Assembly: GCA_905204225.1 (NCBI GenBank)
Contig: CAJKZK010000043.1
Location: 1 to 12,950 of the forward strand
Reading direction: 5' to 3'
Length of the DNA: 12,950 bases
DNA from: an uncultured Bacillota bacterium
Lineage (GTDB): Bacteria > Bacillota_I > Bacilli_A > RFN20 > CAG-449
In this document: in pieces, positions 7,966 to 12,950 of the stretch
Position numbering within the stretch: position 1 is the first letter of the stretch
How the letters are laid out: the number at the start of each line of letters is the position of its first letter
The notes under the pieces: generated by a model
Database searches by the model: none
What the model was told of the DNA's origin: nothing
What the model saw: only the letters and a program-made list of their open reading frames with translations
Translations under genes and position numbers: made by a program

Positions 7966-8688
7966 TTATGCAAGATAGTCTTTAATTAATTTATTTAATT
8001 TAGAAGGTGTAACTGTTTTACCATTTAATAAATCTTCAATAATTGGTTTAATTGGTTGAGGTAAAACTTTAAATCTTGCTAATATTTTTTTGTATTCATT
8101 AATTCTTATTTCTGGTTTTGATAAGAATGCTTGATAAAGATTTTTTAAATCTTTTGCATCATTAAGTGGGTTATGAGAAACTCCTACAGGTTCTAAATTA
8201 TATAATTTTAAGAAATTTATTAATGAATAAGTATTATTTTTTTCATCACGAATAAATTGAGAAATAAAAGTAGAAAAATCAAAAAAATTGTTTAACCAAG
8301 ATTTAGCAATAATAGAATTATCAGGATGAGATATTCTACAAGATTCAAGTATCATTTTAGGATCATTACTACCAAAACATATAAAAACAATATCTTTATC
8401 TTCACCAATATATTCATTGATTTTGTTAATACTATCTTCCCATGATAAACCATTTTGCTTTAGAAATTCATCAGTTAAAGAAGTAATATCGCTGACAATT
8501 TTGCCTATTGATGCTTTAGGCTTACTATAAAATAATAATCCTTCATCTTCACTTATAATATTACAATTATCATCAATTTTACATTTTAATAAGCCACTTG
8601 CTATTACTTCATGAGTAAACTGGGTGCCTTCGAAATCTACAAATATTAATGTATGTCTACCTTTTAAAATCTTTTTAATTTGTTTCAT
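7966..8688 (-). CDS. DEDDh (DnaQ-like) 3'-5' exonuclease family protein
   Basis: A 240-residue protein with an exonuclease fold: motif I VDFEGT (Asp18, Glu20), a motif II candidate FGSNDPKMI (Asp109), and motif III SHNPLNDAKDL (His172, Asp177), the H-x4-D pattern of the DEDDh class. Such proteins trim DNA or RNA 3' ends; the substrate cannot be told here. Residues of about 205-240 form a short basic C-terminal addition with no recognised domain. The frame is open for 41 further codons upstream, but that extension is hydrophobic and unlike the family, crosses the promoter and runs into the divergent gene. The start at 8688 directly precedes the conserved fold. There is no Shine-Dalgarno sequence; the promoter places transcription start on the ATG. 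It is followed by recU in the same direction. Confidence 0.85.
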   Translation of the reverse strand: MKQIKKILKGRHTLIFVDFEGTQFTHEVIASGLLKCKIDDNCNIISEDEGLLFYSKPKASIGKIVSDITSLTDEFLKQNGLSWEDSINKINEYIGEDKDIVFICFGSNDPKMILESCRISHPDNSIIAKSWLNNFFDFSTFISQFIRDEKNNTYSLINFLKLYNLEPVGVSHNPLNDAKDLKNLYQAFLSKPEIRINEYKKILARFKVLPQPIKPIIEDLLNGKTVTPSKLNKLIKDYLA

Positions 8689-8694
8689 AACAAT

Positions 8695-8723
8695 ATTATA
8701 TAAATTAGCCCAAATATAATCAA
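8695..8723 (-). promoter_or_regulatory. promoter of the exonuclease gene, predicted leaderless
   Basis: On the minus strand, TTGATT (plus 8718-8723) and a perfect TATAAT (plus 8695-8700) are separated by 17 bases. Counting 7 bases past the -10 gives position 8688, the A of the ATG. Confidence 0.72.
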
Positions 8724-8728
8724 ATAAC

Positions 8729-8756
8729 TTACAAATAAAATTAAAATTCATATAAG
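8729..8756 (+). promoter_or_regulatory. likely promoter of the Cys-rich protein gene
   Basis: TTACAA (8729-8734) and TATAAG (8751-8756) are 16 bases apart, with a start near 8763. This promoter is back to back with the exonuclease promoter (8695-8723) in a 90-bp intergenic region. Confidence 0.5.
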
Positions 8757-8778
8757 TAAATGTAGAAGGGAGAAGATT

Positions 8779-9243
8779 ATGAATTGTTGTAATAATAGAA
8801 AATGTCATCAAGTTCGTATTATAAATGATGCATGTTGTGGAATATGTGTAACTAGCAAATGTTCAACTTATTGTACGAAAGTCTGTTGTTCAGTAACTTA
8901 TACTATTACAGTGACCAACAATAGTGAACAAACTGTAAAAGATGTTTTCTTACATGTACCTTTAGATGGGGTATTTTGCTTAAACCCAGATACTGTAACT
9001 GTAAATGGCCAAGCTGCTAATGTTGATTGTTTAGATGCAATTCAAATTGGTGATATTGCTAGTAATTCTACTGCAACAGTAGTTTATACATGTACAGTCA
9101 TGCAATATAAACGTTGCATCAAAACTAGAGCGCTTGTAACATTTACTACATGTTGCTGTTATGAAAGAAGAGACTTTGGTGTTTATTCTAATGTGAATAT
9201 TTTACAAGTATGTCCATGTTGTTGCTGTTGCAATAACAATTAA
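8779..9243 (+). CDS. Cys-rich protein with DUF11-like beta domain, unknown function
   Basis: A 154-residue protein with 23 cysteines (about 15%). The start is fixed by AAGGGAG (8766-8772), 6 bases before the ATG. Residues 1-39 hold 10 Cys, several paired (CC at 3-4, 19-20 and 36-37). Residues of about 40-110 resemble one DUF11-type repeat: YTITVTNNSEQTVKDVFL, then a Leu-Asp-Gly turn, VTVNG, and IGDIASNSTATVVYTCTV. A CCC lies near residue 130, and the tail is Cys-Pro, then five Cys in a row, then Asn-Asn-Asn. There is no signal peptide or membrane segment. DUF11 repeats are common in surface and envelope proteins; Cys-rich forms could be cross-linked by disulfides or bind metal (inference). 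The tandem Cys suggests a self-assembling coat-like layer, but nothing else here points to sporulation. It is single, divergent from the exonuclease, with a hairpin behind it. Confidence 0.85.
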   Translation: MNCCNNRKCHQVRIINDACCGICVTSKCSTYCTKVCCSVTYTITVTNNSEQTVKDVFLHVPLDGVFCLNPDTVTVNGQAANVDCLDAIQIGDIASNSTATVVYTCTVMQYKRCIKTRALVTFTTCCCYERRDFGVYSNVNILQVCPCCCCCNNN

Positions 9244-9246
9244 ATT

Positions 9247-9268
9247 GAGCTGCTTTAAGGCAGCTCTT
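9247..9268 (+). terminator. probable terminator of the Cys-rich protein gene
   Basis: GAGCTGC (9247-9253) and GCAGCTC (9260-9266) form a perfect 7-bp, G+C-rich stem with a 6-base loop, starting 3 bases after the stop. Only TT follows before A's, so termination may be incomplete. Confidence 0.65.
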
Positions 9269-9299
9269 AAATTATTAGTTGTTTTGCTTTCCATAAAAT

Positions 9300-9338
9300 T
9301 TGATTTTTACAAAAAAAATGTTAATATACATTTGTAAA
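9300..9338 (+). promoter_or_regulatory. possible promoter with flanking inverted repeat
   Basis: A -10-like TATACA lies at 9325-9330; the best -35 candidate, TTGATT (9300-9305), is 19 bases away, so the promoter is weak. TTTACAAA (9306-9313) and TTTGTAAA (9331-9338) are a perfect 8-bp inverted repeat that brackets the -10, as an operator would. The RBS AGGAGG follows at 9346-9351. Confidence 0.4.
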
Positions 9339-9356
9339 GCAATTTAGGAGGGAACA

Positions 9357-9851
9357 ATGAAAAAAATAATAAATTTTATAATATGTAGTTCTTTTATTTC
9401 TTTGAGTAGCTGTTTTTCTTATGAAAAGTTAACATTTGCAGAAGTAATTAATTATGATTGGAATACAGAATTCGATGATAATATTGAAGTTGTTAGAAAA
9501 TATAAATCTGATGATTCTGGATGGGATGGGGGAACTTATTATTATATAGTTAATGCTTTGCTAGATGATAATAAAAAAATGTATGATTTATTTTTTAAAG
9601 AAAAAAGTGAAACATTTGAAAATTTAATGTTAGAAAACTATAAAAAAATAAATGTTAATATTTTAAATGAAGATGTTTTAAATTTTAATAAAGAATATCA
9701 TTATTTTTATAAATTTAGAGGTGAAGGGAAAGGAAATTTTTATACTGATTTTGATAATATTTATTCACCTACTGGTCACATGCGTGATTCATTATATATA
9801 ATTTCATATTTAGATAATCCAAATATTTTATATATAATAGAAGATTGTTAA
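9357..9851 (+). CDS. small lipoprotein, unknown function
   Basis: A 164-residue predicted lipoprotein that I do not recognise. AGGAGG (9346-9351) lies 5 bases before the ATG. The signal peptide has K2K3, a hydrophobic core and lipobox L-S-S-C with Cys19. The mature part is acidic and rich in Asp, Asn, Tyr and Phe, with no cysteine apart from the last residue (Cys164). It reads as a compact alpha/beta domain. It has its own weak promoter and shares no obvious sequence with the larger lipoprotein at 66-1874. After the stop there is only a weak A+T hairpin before the gpsB promoter. Confidence 0.85.
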   Translation: MKKIINFIICSSFISLSSCFSYEKLTFAEVINYDWNTEFDDNIEVVRKYKSDDSGWDGGTYYYIVNALLDDNKKMYDLFFKEKSETFENLMLENYKKINVNILNEDVLNFNKEYHYFYKFRGEGKGNFYTDFDNIYSPTGHMRDSLYIISYLDNPNILYIIEDC

Positions 9852-9906
9852 TTTAATAATTTAGTTATTTTTTAACTCTTTTTTCTTTTTTGATTATGTA
9901 AAAAAA

Positions 9907-9935
9907 TTGAAATACAATATTTAATTTTGTATAAT
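9907..9935 (+). promoter_or_regulatory. sigma-A-type promoter of gpsB
   Basis: TTGAAA (9907-9912), 17 bases, then a perfect TATAAT (9930-9935). Start is near 9942, leaving a leader of about 17 bases with a weak AGAAAGAG. ATACAA (9912-9917) and TTGTAT (9927-9932) form an inverted repeat inside the promoter that could be an operator or chance. Confidence 0.78.
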
Positions 9936-9958
9936 GTTTTTGGGTTTAGAAAGAGATT

Positions 9959-10333
9959 ATGGAAGAACTTAAATTAAAATTATCAGCAAGTGAAATTAAT
10001 TCAAAAGAATTTCAAGCTAAAGATGGTGGATACGATTCTTTACAAGTTGATCGTTATCTTGATTTAATTGTTAATGATTATATTGCATTTGAACAATATG
10101 AAAATTTAACTAAGAAATTATACGCTAATTATGATGAATTAGTAAAAACTTGTGAAATTTATAAAACTAAACTTTCTGAATCAGAATATCAAAGAACTCT
10201 TTTACAAGAAAAAGTTGAAGCATTAAAACAAAATGAAGGTAGTGCTACTTCAAATATTGAGCTTCTTCAAAGAATTTCTACTTTAGAACAAGCTTTATAT
10301 AATCTTGGAAAAGATCCTTCAAAAATAAAATAA
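9959..10333 (+). CDS. gpsB: GpsB/DivIVA-family cell division and wall synthesis regulator
   Basis: GpsB docks class A PBPs to the division and elongation machinery at the membrane. The 124-residue protein has the family's N-terminal membrane-binding domain: SASEINSKEFQ, GGYDSLQVDRYLDLIVNDY (23-41). A helical coiled-coil region runs from about 45 to 95, and a second short helix (about 98-116) would serve the C-terminal oligomerisation part. The short length argues for GpsB rather than DivIVA, though it is somewhat longer than the usual 100 or so. The ATG has only a weak AGAAAGAG upstream. Position right before rnpB matches B. subtilis gpsB (ypsB), which supports the name. Its natural partner PBP1 is also in this window. 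Confidence 0.85.
   Translation: MEELKLKLSASEINSKEFQAKDGGYDSLQVDRYLDLIVNDYIAFEQYENLTKKLYANYDELVKTCEIYKTKLSESEYQRTLLQEKVEALKQNEGSATSNIELLQRISTLEQALYNLGKDPSKIK
10275..10303 (+). promoter_or_regulatory. possible internal promoter for rnpB, inside gpsB
   Basis: A perfect TATAAT (10298-10303) lies in the 3' end of gpsB with a poor -35 (TTTCTA, 10275-10280) at 17 bases. Start would be near 10310, about 30 bases before the mature RNA end. It could be chance in A+T-rich coding sequence. Confidence 0.35.
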
Positions 10334-10339
10334 ATTTAC

Positions 10340-10676
10340 ATTGACCTGGATAATTGCTGGTATTAATACTAGAGGAAAGTCCATGCTCGCACTATTCTGC
10401 GATGATAGTAGTGTTTGTGCCAAAGAAAAAAATAACTTTGGGTAGATGGGAGCATCTAACGGCGGAACGAAACCTAAGTTGAAAAATATGGTCTAGTTTC
10501 TGAAAGTGCCACAGTGACGTAGTTAAATAGAAATATTTAAGTGGAACGCGGTAAACCCCTCAAGCGAGAAACCTAAATTCGGTAAGGGAGGAGAATAAAG
10601 CGAATTGAAGCTTATTTCTCATGCTTATGCATAGATAAATAATTGTCCTAGACAAAACATGGCTTACAGGGTCAAT
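10340..10676 (+). ncRNA. rnpB: RNase P RNA
   Basis: This is the catalytic RNA that removes 5' leaders from tRNA precursors. The ends pair as helix P1: ATTGACC (10340-10346) with GGTCAAT (10670-10676). Universal conserved blocks are present: GAGGAAAGTCCATGCTC (from 10372), AGTGCCACAGTGACG (10505-10519), GGAACGCGGTAAACC (10543-10557), TTCGGTAAGGGAGG (P15-loop region), and ACATGGCTTACAG near the 3' end (10657-10669). At about 337 nt it is compact. The B-type fold is expected for Firmicutes but I did not fold it. It starts 6 bases after gpsB ends and stops 22 bases before pgsA begins, with no terminator, so it probably comes from a longer transcript that is processed. Confidence 0.95.
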
Positions 10677-10698
10677 ACTCATTAAAAGGAGCAAAAAA

Positions 10699-11295
10699 AT
10701 GAATTTACCTAACAAAATAACAACCTTAAGAATGATATTAGTTGTATTTGTAGCCGCTTTTCTTTTGTTACCAAGTGAATGGTTTATGACTATTCCTTAT
10801 ATTGATGTATCATTGAATTTTTTTGTCGCGTGGATTTTATTTATTATCGCATCTTTATCAGATATGTTAGATGGTAAAATTGCTAGAAAATATAATATGG
10901 TAACTGATTATGGTAAATTTATGGATCCAATTGCAGATAAATTATTAGTAAATACTACTTTAATTATTTTGGCTAGTTATGGCCCAATTAGAGTAAATGT
11001 TATATGTGTTATTATTATGATTGCTAGAGATATAGTAGTTGATGCAGTTAGATTAAACGCTATGAGAAAAAATGTAGTAGTAGCTGCTAATATTTTTGGT
11101 AAATTGAAAACTGTATTTCAAATGGTAGCAATAATTTTAATTATGGTAAATGATTTTAATTTAGATTCTTTGTTACATTTAAATGATAATTATTATTTAG
11201 GTCAATTATTTATGTATGTAGCGACATTAACTTCTTTAATTTCTGGAATTATTTATGTTATTCAAAATAGAAATGTCTTTTCGGAGATGAAATAA
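10699..11295 (+). CDS. pgsA: CDP-diacylglycerol-glycerol-3-phosphate phosphatidyltransferase
   Basis: Makes phosphatidylglycerol phosphate from CDP-diacylglycerol and glycerol-3-phosphate, the first committed step to phosphatidylglycerol. The 198-residue membrane protein has the complete CDP-alcohol phosphotransferase signature D-x2-D-G-x2-A-R-x8-G-x3-D-x3-D: Asp55, Asp58, Gly59, Ala62, Arg63, Gly72, Asp76, Asp80. Hydrophobic segments near 10-25, 40-54, 83-95, 99-115, 138-151 and 168-188 fit about six membrane helices. The N-terminal NLPNKITTLRM is typical of PgsA. AAAAGGAG (10685-10692) precedes the ATG. Its stop overlaps the cinA start in TAATG. pgsA-cinA-recA is a conserved order in Bacilli. 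Confidence 0.96.
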   Translation: MNLPNKITTLRMILVVFVAAFLLLPSEWFMTIPYIDVSLNFFVAWILFIIASLSDMLDGKIARKYNMVTDYGKFMDPIADKLLVNTTLIILASYGPIRVNVICVIIMIARDIVVDAVRLNAMRKNVVVAANIFGKLKTVFQMVAIILIMVNDFNLDSLLHLNDNYYLGQLFMYVATLTSLISGIIYVIQNRNVFSEMK

Positions 11296-11750
11296 TGGTC
11301 GAAGAATTATTAGAAGCTTTAAAAAATAAAGAATTAACTTTATCATGCGCTGAAAGCTTAACTGGTGGATTGTTTAGCTCTACTATTTGTTCTGTTCCTG
11401 GTGCTTCTAAAGTGTTTAAAGGTGGAGTTGTTACTTATTGGACTGAAATAAAAAATCAAGTTATTAATGTTCCTCAAGAAATTATTGATGAATATGGAGT
11501 AGTTTCAAATGAATGTGCTTCATATATGGCTAGAGGTGTTAAAGATTTATTTAAAACTGATATTTCAATTTCTTTTACTGGTAATGCTGGTCCATCTTCA
11601 TTAGAAGGAAAACCAGTAGGTTTAGTGTATATAGGAATTTGCTTAAATGATATAACTATGAGCTTTGAATATAATTTTGAAGGTAATAGAAATGAAATAA
11701 GAAAGCAATGTGTTGAAGAAGGAATAAAAAAAATTTACGAAATTTTATAA
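11295..11750 (+). CDS. cinA: CinA C-terminal domain protein (NMN amidohydrolase, PncC-type)
   Basis: A 151-residue stand-alone CinA C-terminal domain; this family deamidates nicotinamide mononucleotide to nicotinate mononucleotide in NAD recycling. Visible hallmarks are SCAESLTGGLFSSTICSVPG (17-36), KGGVVTYW (42-49), YGVVSNECA (67-75) and FTGNAGPSSLEGKPVGLVYIG (93-113). The N-terminal molybdopterin-binding-like domain of full-length CinA (about 410 residues) is absent. The protein is complete, since it begins with a GGAG (11283-11286) 8 bases before an ATG coupled to the pgsA stop. As in many Firmicutes it lies just before recA. Confidence 0.93.
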   Translation: MVEELLEALKNKELTLSCAESLTGGLFSSTICSVPGASKVFKGGVVTYWTEIKNQVINVPQEIIDEYGVVSNECASYMARGVKDLFKTDISISFTGNAGPSSLEGKPVGLVYIGICLNDITMSFEYNFEGNRNEIRKQCVEEGIKKIYEIL

Positions 11751-11775
11751 ATTTTAAAAAATTATTCGTAATTAA

Positions 11776-11787
11776 TATAATAGGGAG
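11776..11787 (+). promoter_or_regulatory. recA ribosome binding site with abutting TATAAT
   Basis: AGGGAG (11782-11787) lies 8 bases before ATG 11796 and sets the recA start; the GTG at 11787 overlaps the site and is excluded. A perfect TATAAT (11776-11781) directly precedes it. Used as a -10 it would start transcription after the Shine-Dalgarno, so it is probably not the main recA promoter. No GAAC-N4-GTTC LexA box is visible in 11751-11795. Confidence 0.7.
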
Positions 11788-11795
11788 TGAATATT

Positions 11796-12791
11796 ATGCA
11801 AGAAAAAACAAAAGAAGAAAAATTAAAACAAACCTTAGCGTCAATTGAAAAAGTATATGGTAAAGGATCGGTTATGAAACTTGGTGAAAAACCATCTTTA
11901 GATATCGATGTTATTCCATCTGGTTCTATTTGTTTAGATGCTGCACTTGGAATTGGTGGTTATCCAAAAGGAAGAATTATTGAAATTTATGGACCTGAAT
12001 CTTCAGGTAAAACAACTTTAGCTTTAACCGCTATTGCTGAATGTCAAAAAAAAGGTGGTCAAGCAGCATTTGTTGATGCAGAACATGCAATAGATCCAGT
12101 TTATGCAAGTAAATTAGGAGTAAATATTGATGAATTAATTTTATCTCAACCAGATAATGGTGAACAAGCTTTAGAAATTGTTGATATGCTTGCTGGATCG
12201 GAAGCAGTAGATATTATTGTAGTAGACTCAGTAGCAGCTTTGGTACCACAAGCAGAACTTGAAGGTGGTATGGCTGATTCTAATGTTGGTGCACATGCTA
12301 GATTAATGTCAAAAGCAATGAGAAAAATTGCTGGTGTATTAAATAAATCAAATTGTACAGTTATTTTTATTAACCAATTAAGAGAAAAAGTTGGAGTTAT
12401 GTATGGTAATCCAGAAGTAACAACTGGTGGTAGAGCTTTAAAATTTTATGCTTCTATTAGAATTGATATTAGAAAAGCTGAAGCTATCAAAGAAGGAGAT
12501 AAAATTATTGGTAACACTGTTAATATTAAAGTTGTTAAAAATAAAGTTGCTCCACCATTTAAATCATGCAAAGTTGATTTAATCTTTGGTGAAGGTTTCT
12601 CTAAAATTGGCGAAGTTCTTGATTTAGCAATTGAAAATGACTTAGCTAAAAAATCTGGTTCATGGTTTGAAATTTTAGGTGAAAGAGCAGGACAAGGTCG
12701 TGATGCTGCTAAACAATATCTAGTTGATCATCAAGATGTTTATGAAGCTCTTGTTGAACAATTACATAAAGTGTTAGGTTTTAATAATTAG
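11796..12791 (+). CDS. recA: RecA recombinase
   Basis: The DNA-strand exchange ATPase of homologous recombination and the SOS co-protease. The 331-residue protein has the Walker A sequence GPESSGKTT (66-74), catalytic Glu96 in DAEHA, Walker B DIIVVD (139-144), loop L1 around ELEGGMADSNVG (154-165), and loop L2 from NQLREKVGVMYGNPEVTTGG (193-212). The C-terminal domain is short and lacks the acidic tail of E. coli RecA, as is common in Firmicutes. The start is ATG 11796. The gene follows cinA by 45 bases and probably shares its transcript. Stop is TAG, the only non-TAA stop among the 13 complete genes. A hairpin follows. Confidence 0.98.
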   Translation: MQEKTKEEKLKQTLASIEKVYGKGSVMKLGEKPSLDIDVIPSGSICLDAALGIGGYPKGRIIEIYGPESSGKTTLALTAIAECQKKGGQAAFVDAEHAIDPVYASKLGVNIDELILSQPDNGEQALEIVDMLAGSEAVDIIVVDSVAALVPQAELEGGMADSNVGAHARLMSKAMRKIAGVLNKSNCTVIFINQLREKVGVMYGNPEVTTGGRALKFYASIRIDIRKAEAIKEGDKIIGNTVNIKVVKNKVAPPFKSCKVDLIFGEGFSKIGEVLDLAIENDLAKKSGSWFEILGERAGQGRDAAKQYLVDHQDVYEALVEQLHKVLGFNN

Positions 12792-12798
12792 TTTATTT

Positions 12799-12828
12799 AG
12801 TCCATAAATGAATAATTTATGGACTTTA
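12799..12828 (+). terminator. terminator after recA
   Basis: A perfect 11-bp stem, AGTCCATAAAT (12799-12809) with ATTTATGGACT (12815-12825), and a 5-base loop. The tail is only TTTAATTATT, so it is a moderately good terminator. It closes the gpsB-to-recA block. Confidence 0.75.
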
Positions 12829-12888
12829 ATTATTGATTTATTTTTTTGATATGAGACAATTAAAATATAAATTATTTACGGAGGAATT

Positions 12889-12950
12889 ATGAAAAAAACT
12901 AATTATATAAATTATTTATATTATGTATTATTATTTTTTAATTCATTTTT
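12889..12950 (+). CDS. start of a gene cut by the window end, probably membrane or exported
   Basis: An ATG at 12889 is preceded by CGGAGGA (12880-12886), a strong ribosome binding site. Twenty codons are visible: MKKTN, then a run rich in Ile, Leu, Tyr, Val and Phe. This is the pattern of a signal peptide or a first membrane helix. Nothing more can be said about the product. Confidence 0.65.
   Translation, partial: MKKTNYINYLYYVLLFFNSF

Noticed and set aside
8689..8811. A 41-codon N-terminal extension of the exonuclease
   Set aside because: It covers the promoter and the start of the divergent Cys-rich gene, is hydrophobic without being a proper signal, and has no ribosome binding site.
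8779..9243. Cys-rich protein as toxin, bacteriocin or metallothionein
   Set aside because: Its length, the central DUF11-like beta module, and the lack of export, immunity or modification genes nearby do not fit; only metal binding remains as a loose possibility.
9852..9906. Terminator after the small lipoprotein gene
   Set aside because: Only a very weak A+T hairpin (AATAA/TTATT) and a T-rich stretch are present, not enough for a call.
11295..11750. Truncated pseudogene of full-length CinA
   Set aside because: It has its own ribosome binding site, a coupled start and all hallmarks of the C-terminal domain, which exists alone in many bacteria.
11787..11795. GTG at 11787 as start of recA
   Set aside because: Its first base is the last G of the AGGGAG ribosome binding site; ATG 11796 has the right spacing.
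1..12950. Mollicute genetic code (TGA = Trp)
   Set aside because: All genes are full length under the standard code, tryptophans are TGG, and no in-frame TGA is needed, although TGA stops are absent.
1..12950. CRISPR array, insertion sequence, prophage or defence island
   Set aside because: No regularly spaced repeats, transposase, integrase, att-like duplication at the tRNA, or phage genes were seen; gene order is mostly the conserved Bacilli chromosome.

Overview
The window is strongly A+T-rich and comes from a low-G+C Gram-positive bacterium, most likely a member of Bacilli or the Erysipelotrichia/Mollicutes-adjacent lineages (lineage is inference). Three things support this. The block dnaD-nth facing ponA-recU is the Bacillus arrangement. 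So is the block gpsB-rnpB followed by pgsA-cinA-recA. The ribosome binding sites are Firmicute-like AGGAG types. The organism makes peptidoglycan (class A PBP, GpsB) and uses the standard code: tryptophans are TGG and no reading frame needs TGA as sense. None of the 13 complete genes ends in TGA (12 TAA, 1 TAG).

Layout. 1-1914: a large lipoprotein of unknown function with its own terminator. 1926-2084: a tRNA-Val(GAC) gene on the minus strand with terminator and a strong promoter. 2110-3720: divergent from the tRNA, one frame joins the catalytic N-terminal half of a class II CCA-adding enzyme to a complete M19 membrane-dipeptidase domain. This fusion is the most unusual item in the window. 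3763-5056: dnaD and nth, overlapping. 5037-7914 (minus): recU and ponA, converging on nth with a 20-bp tail-to-tail overlap. 7966-8688 (minus): a DEDDh (DnaQ-like) exonuclease whose promoter places transcription start on its ATG. 8779-9243: a divergent small protein with 23 cysteines around a DUF11-like beta domain. 9357-9851: a small lipoprotein of unknown function. 9959-12791: gpsB, rnpB (RNase P RNA), pgsA, cinA and recA in one direction, closed by a hairpin. 12889-12950: the first codons of another gene, cut by the window end.

Themes. Most of the window is housekeeping: tRNA 3'-end and 5'-end processing, replication restart (DnaD), base excision repair (Nth), recombination (RecA, RecU), wall synthesis and its control (PBP1, GpsB), phospholipid synthesis (PgsA) and NAD-related salvage (CinA C-terminal domain). 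The accessory or lineage-specific parts are the two lipoproteins, the Cys-rich protein and the CCA/M19 fusion. Two genes (the fusion and the exonuclease) have consensus-like -10 elements 6-7 bases before their ATG and no Shine-Dalgarno sequence, which predicts leaderless mRNAs. No mobile elements, CRISPR arrays or phage genes were seen, and no gene-free stretch exceeds 300 bases apart from the one filled by rnpB.
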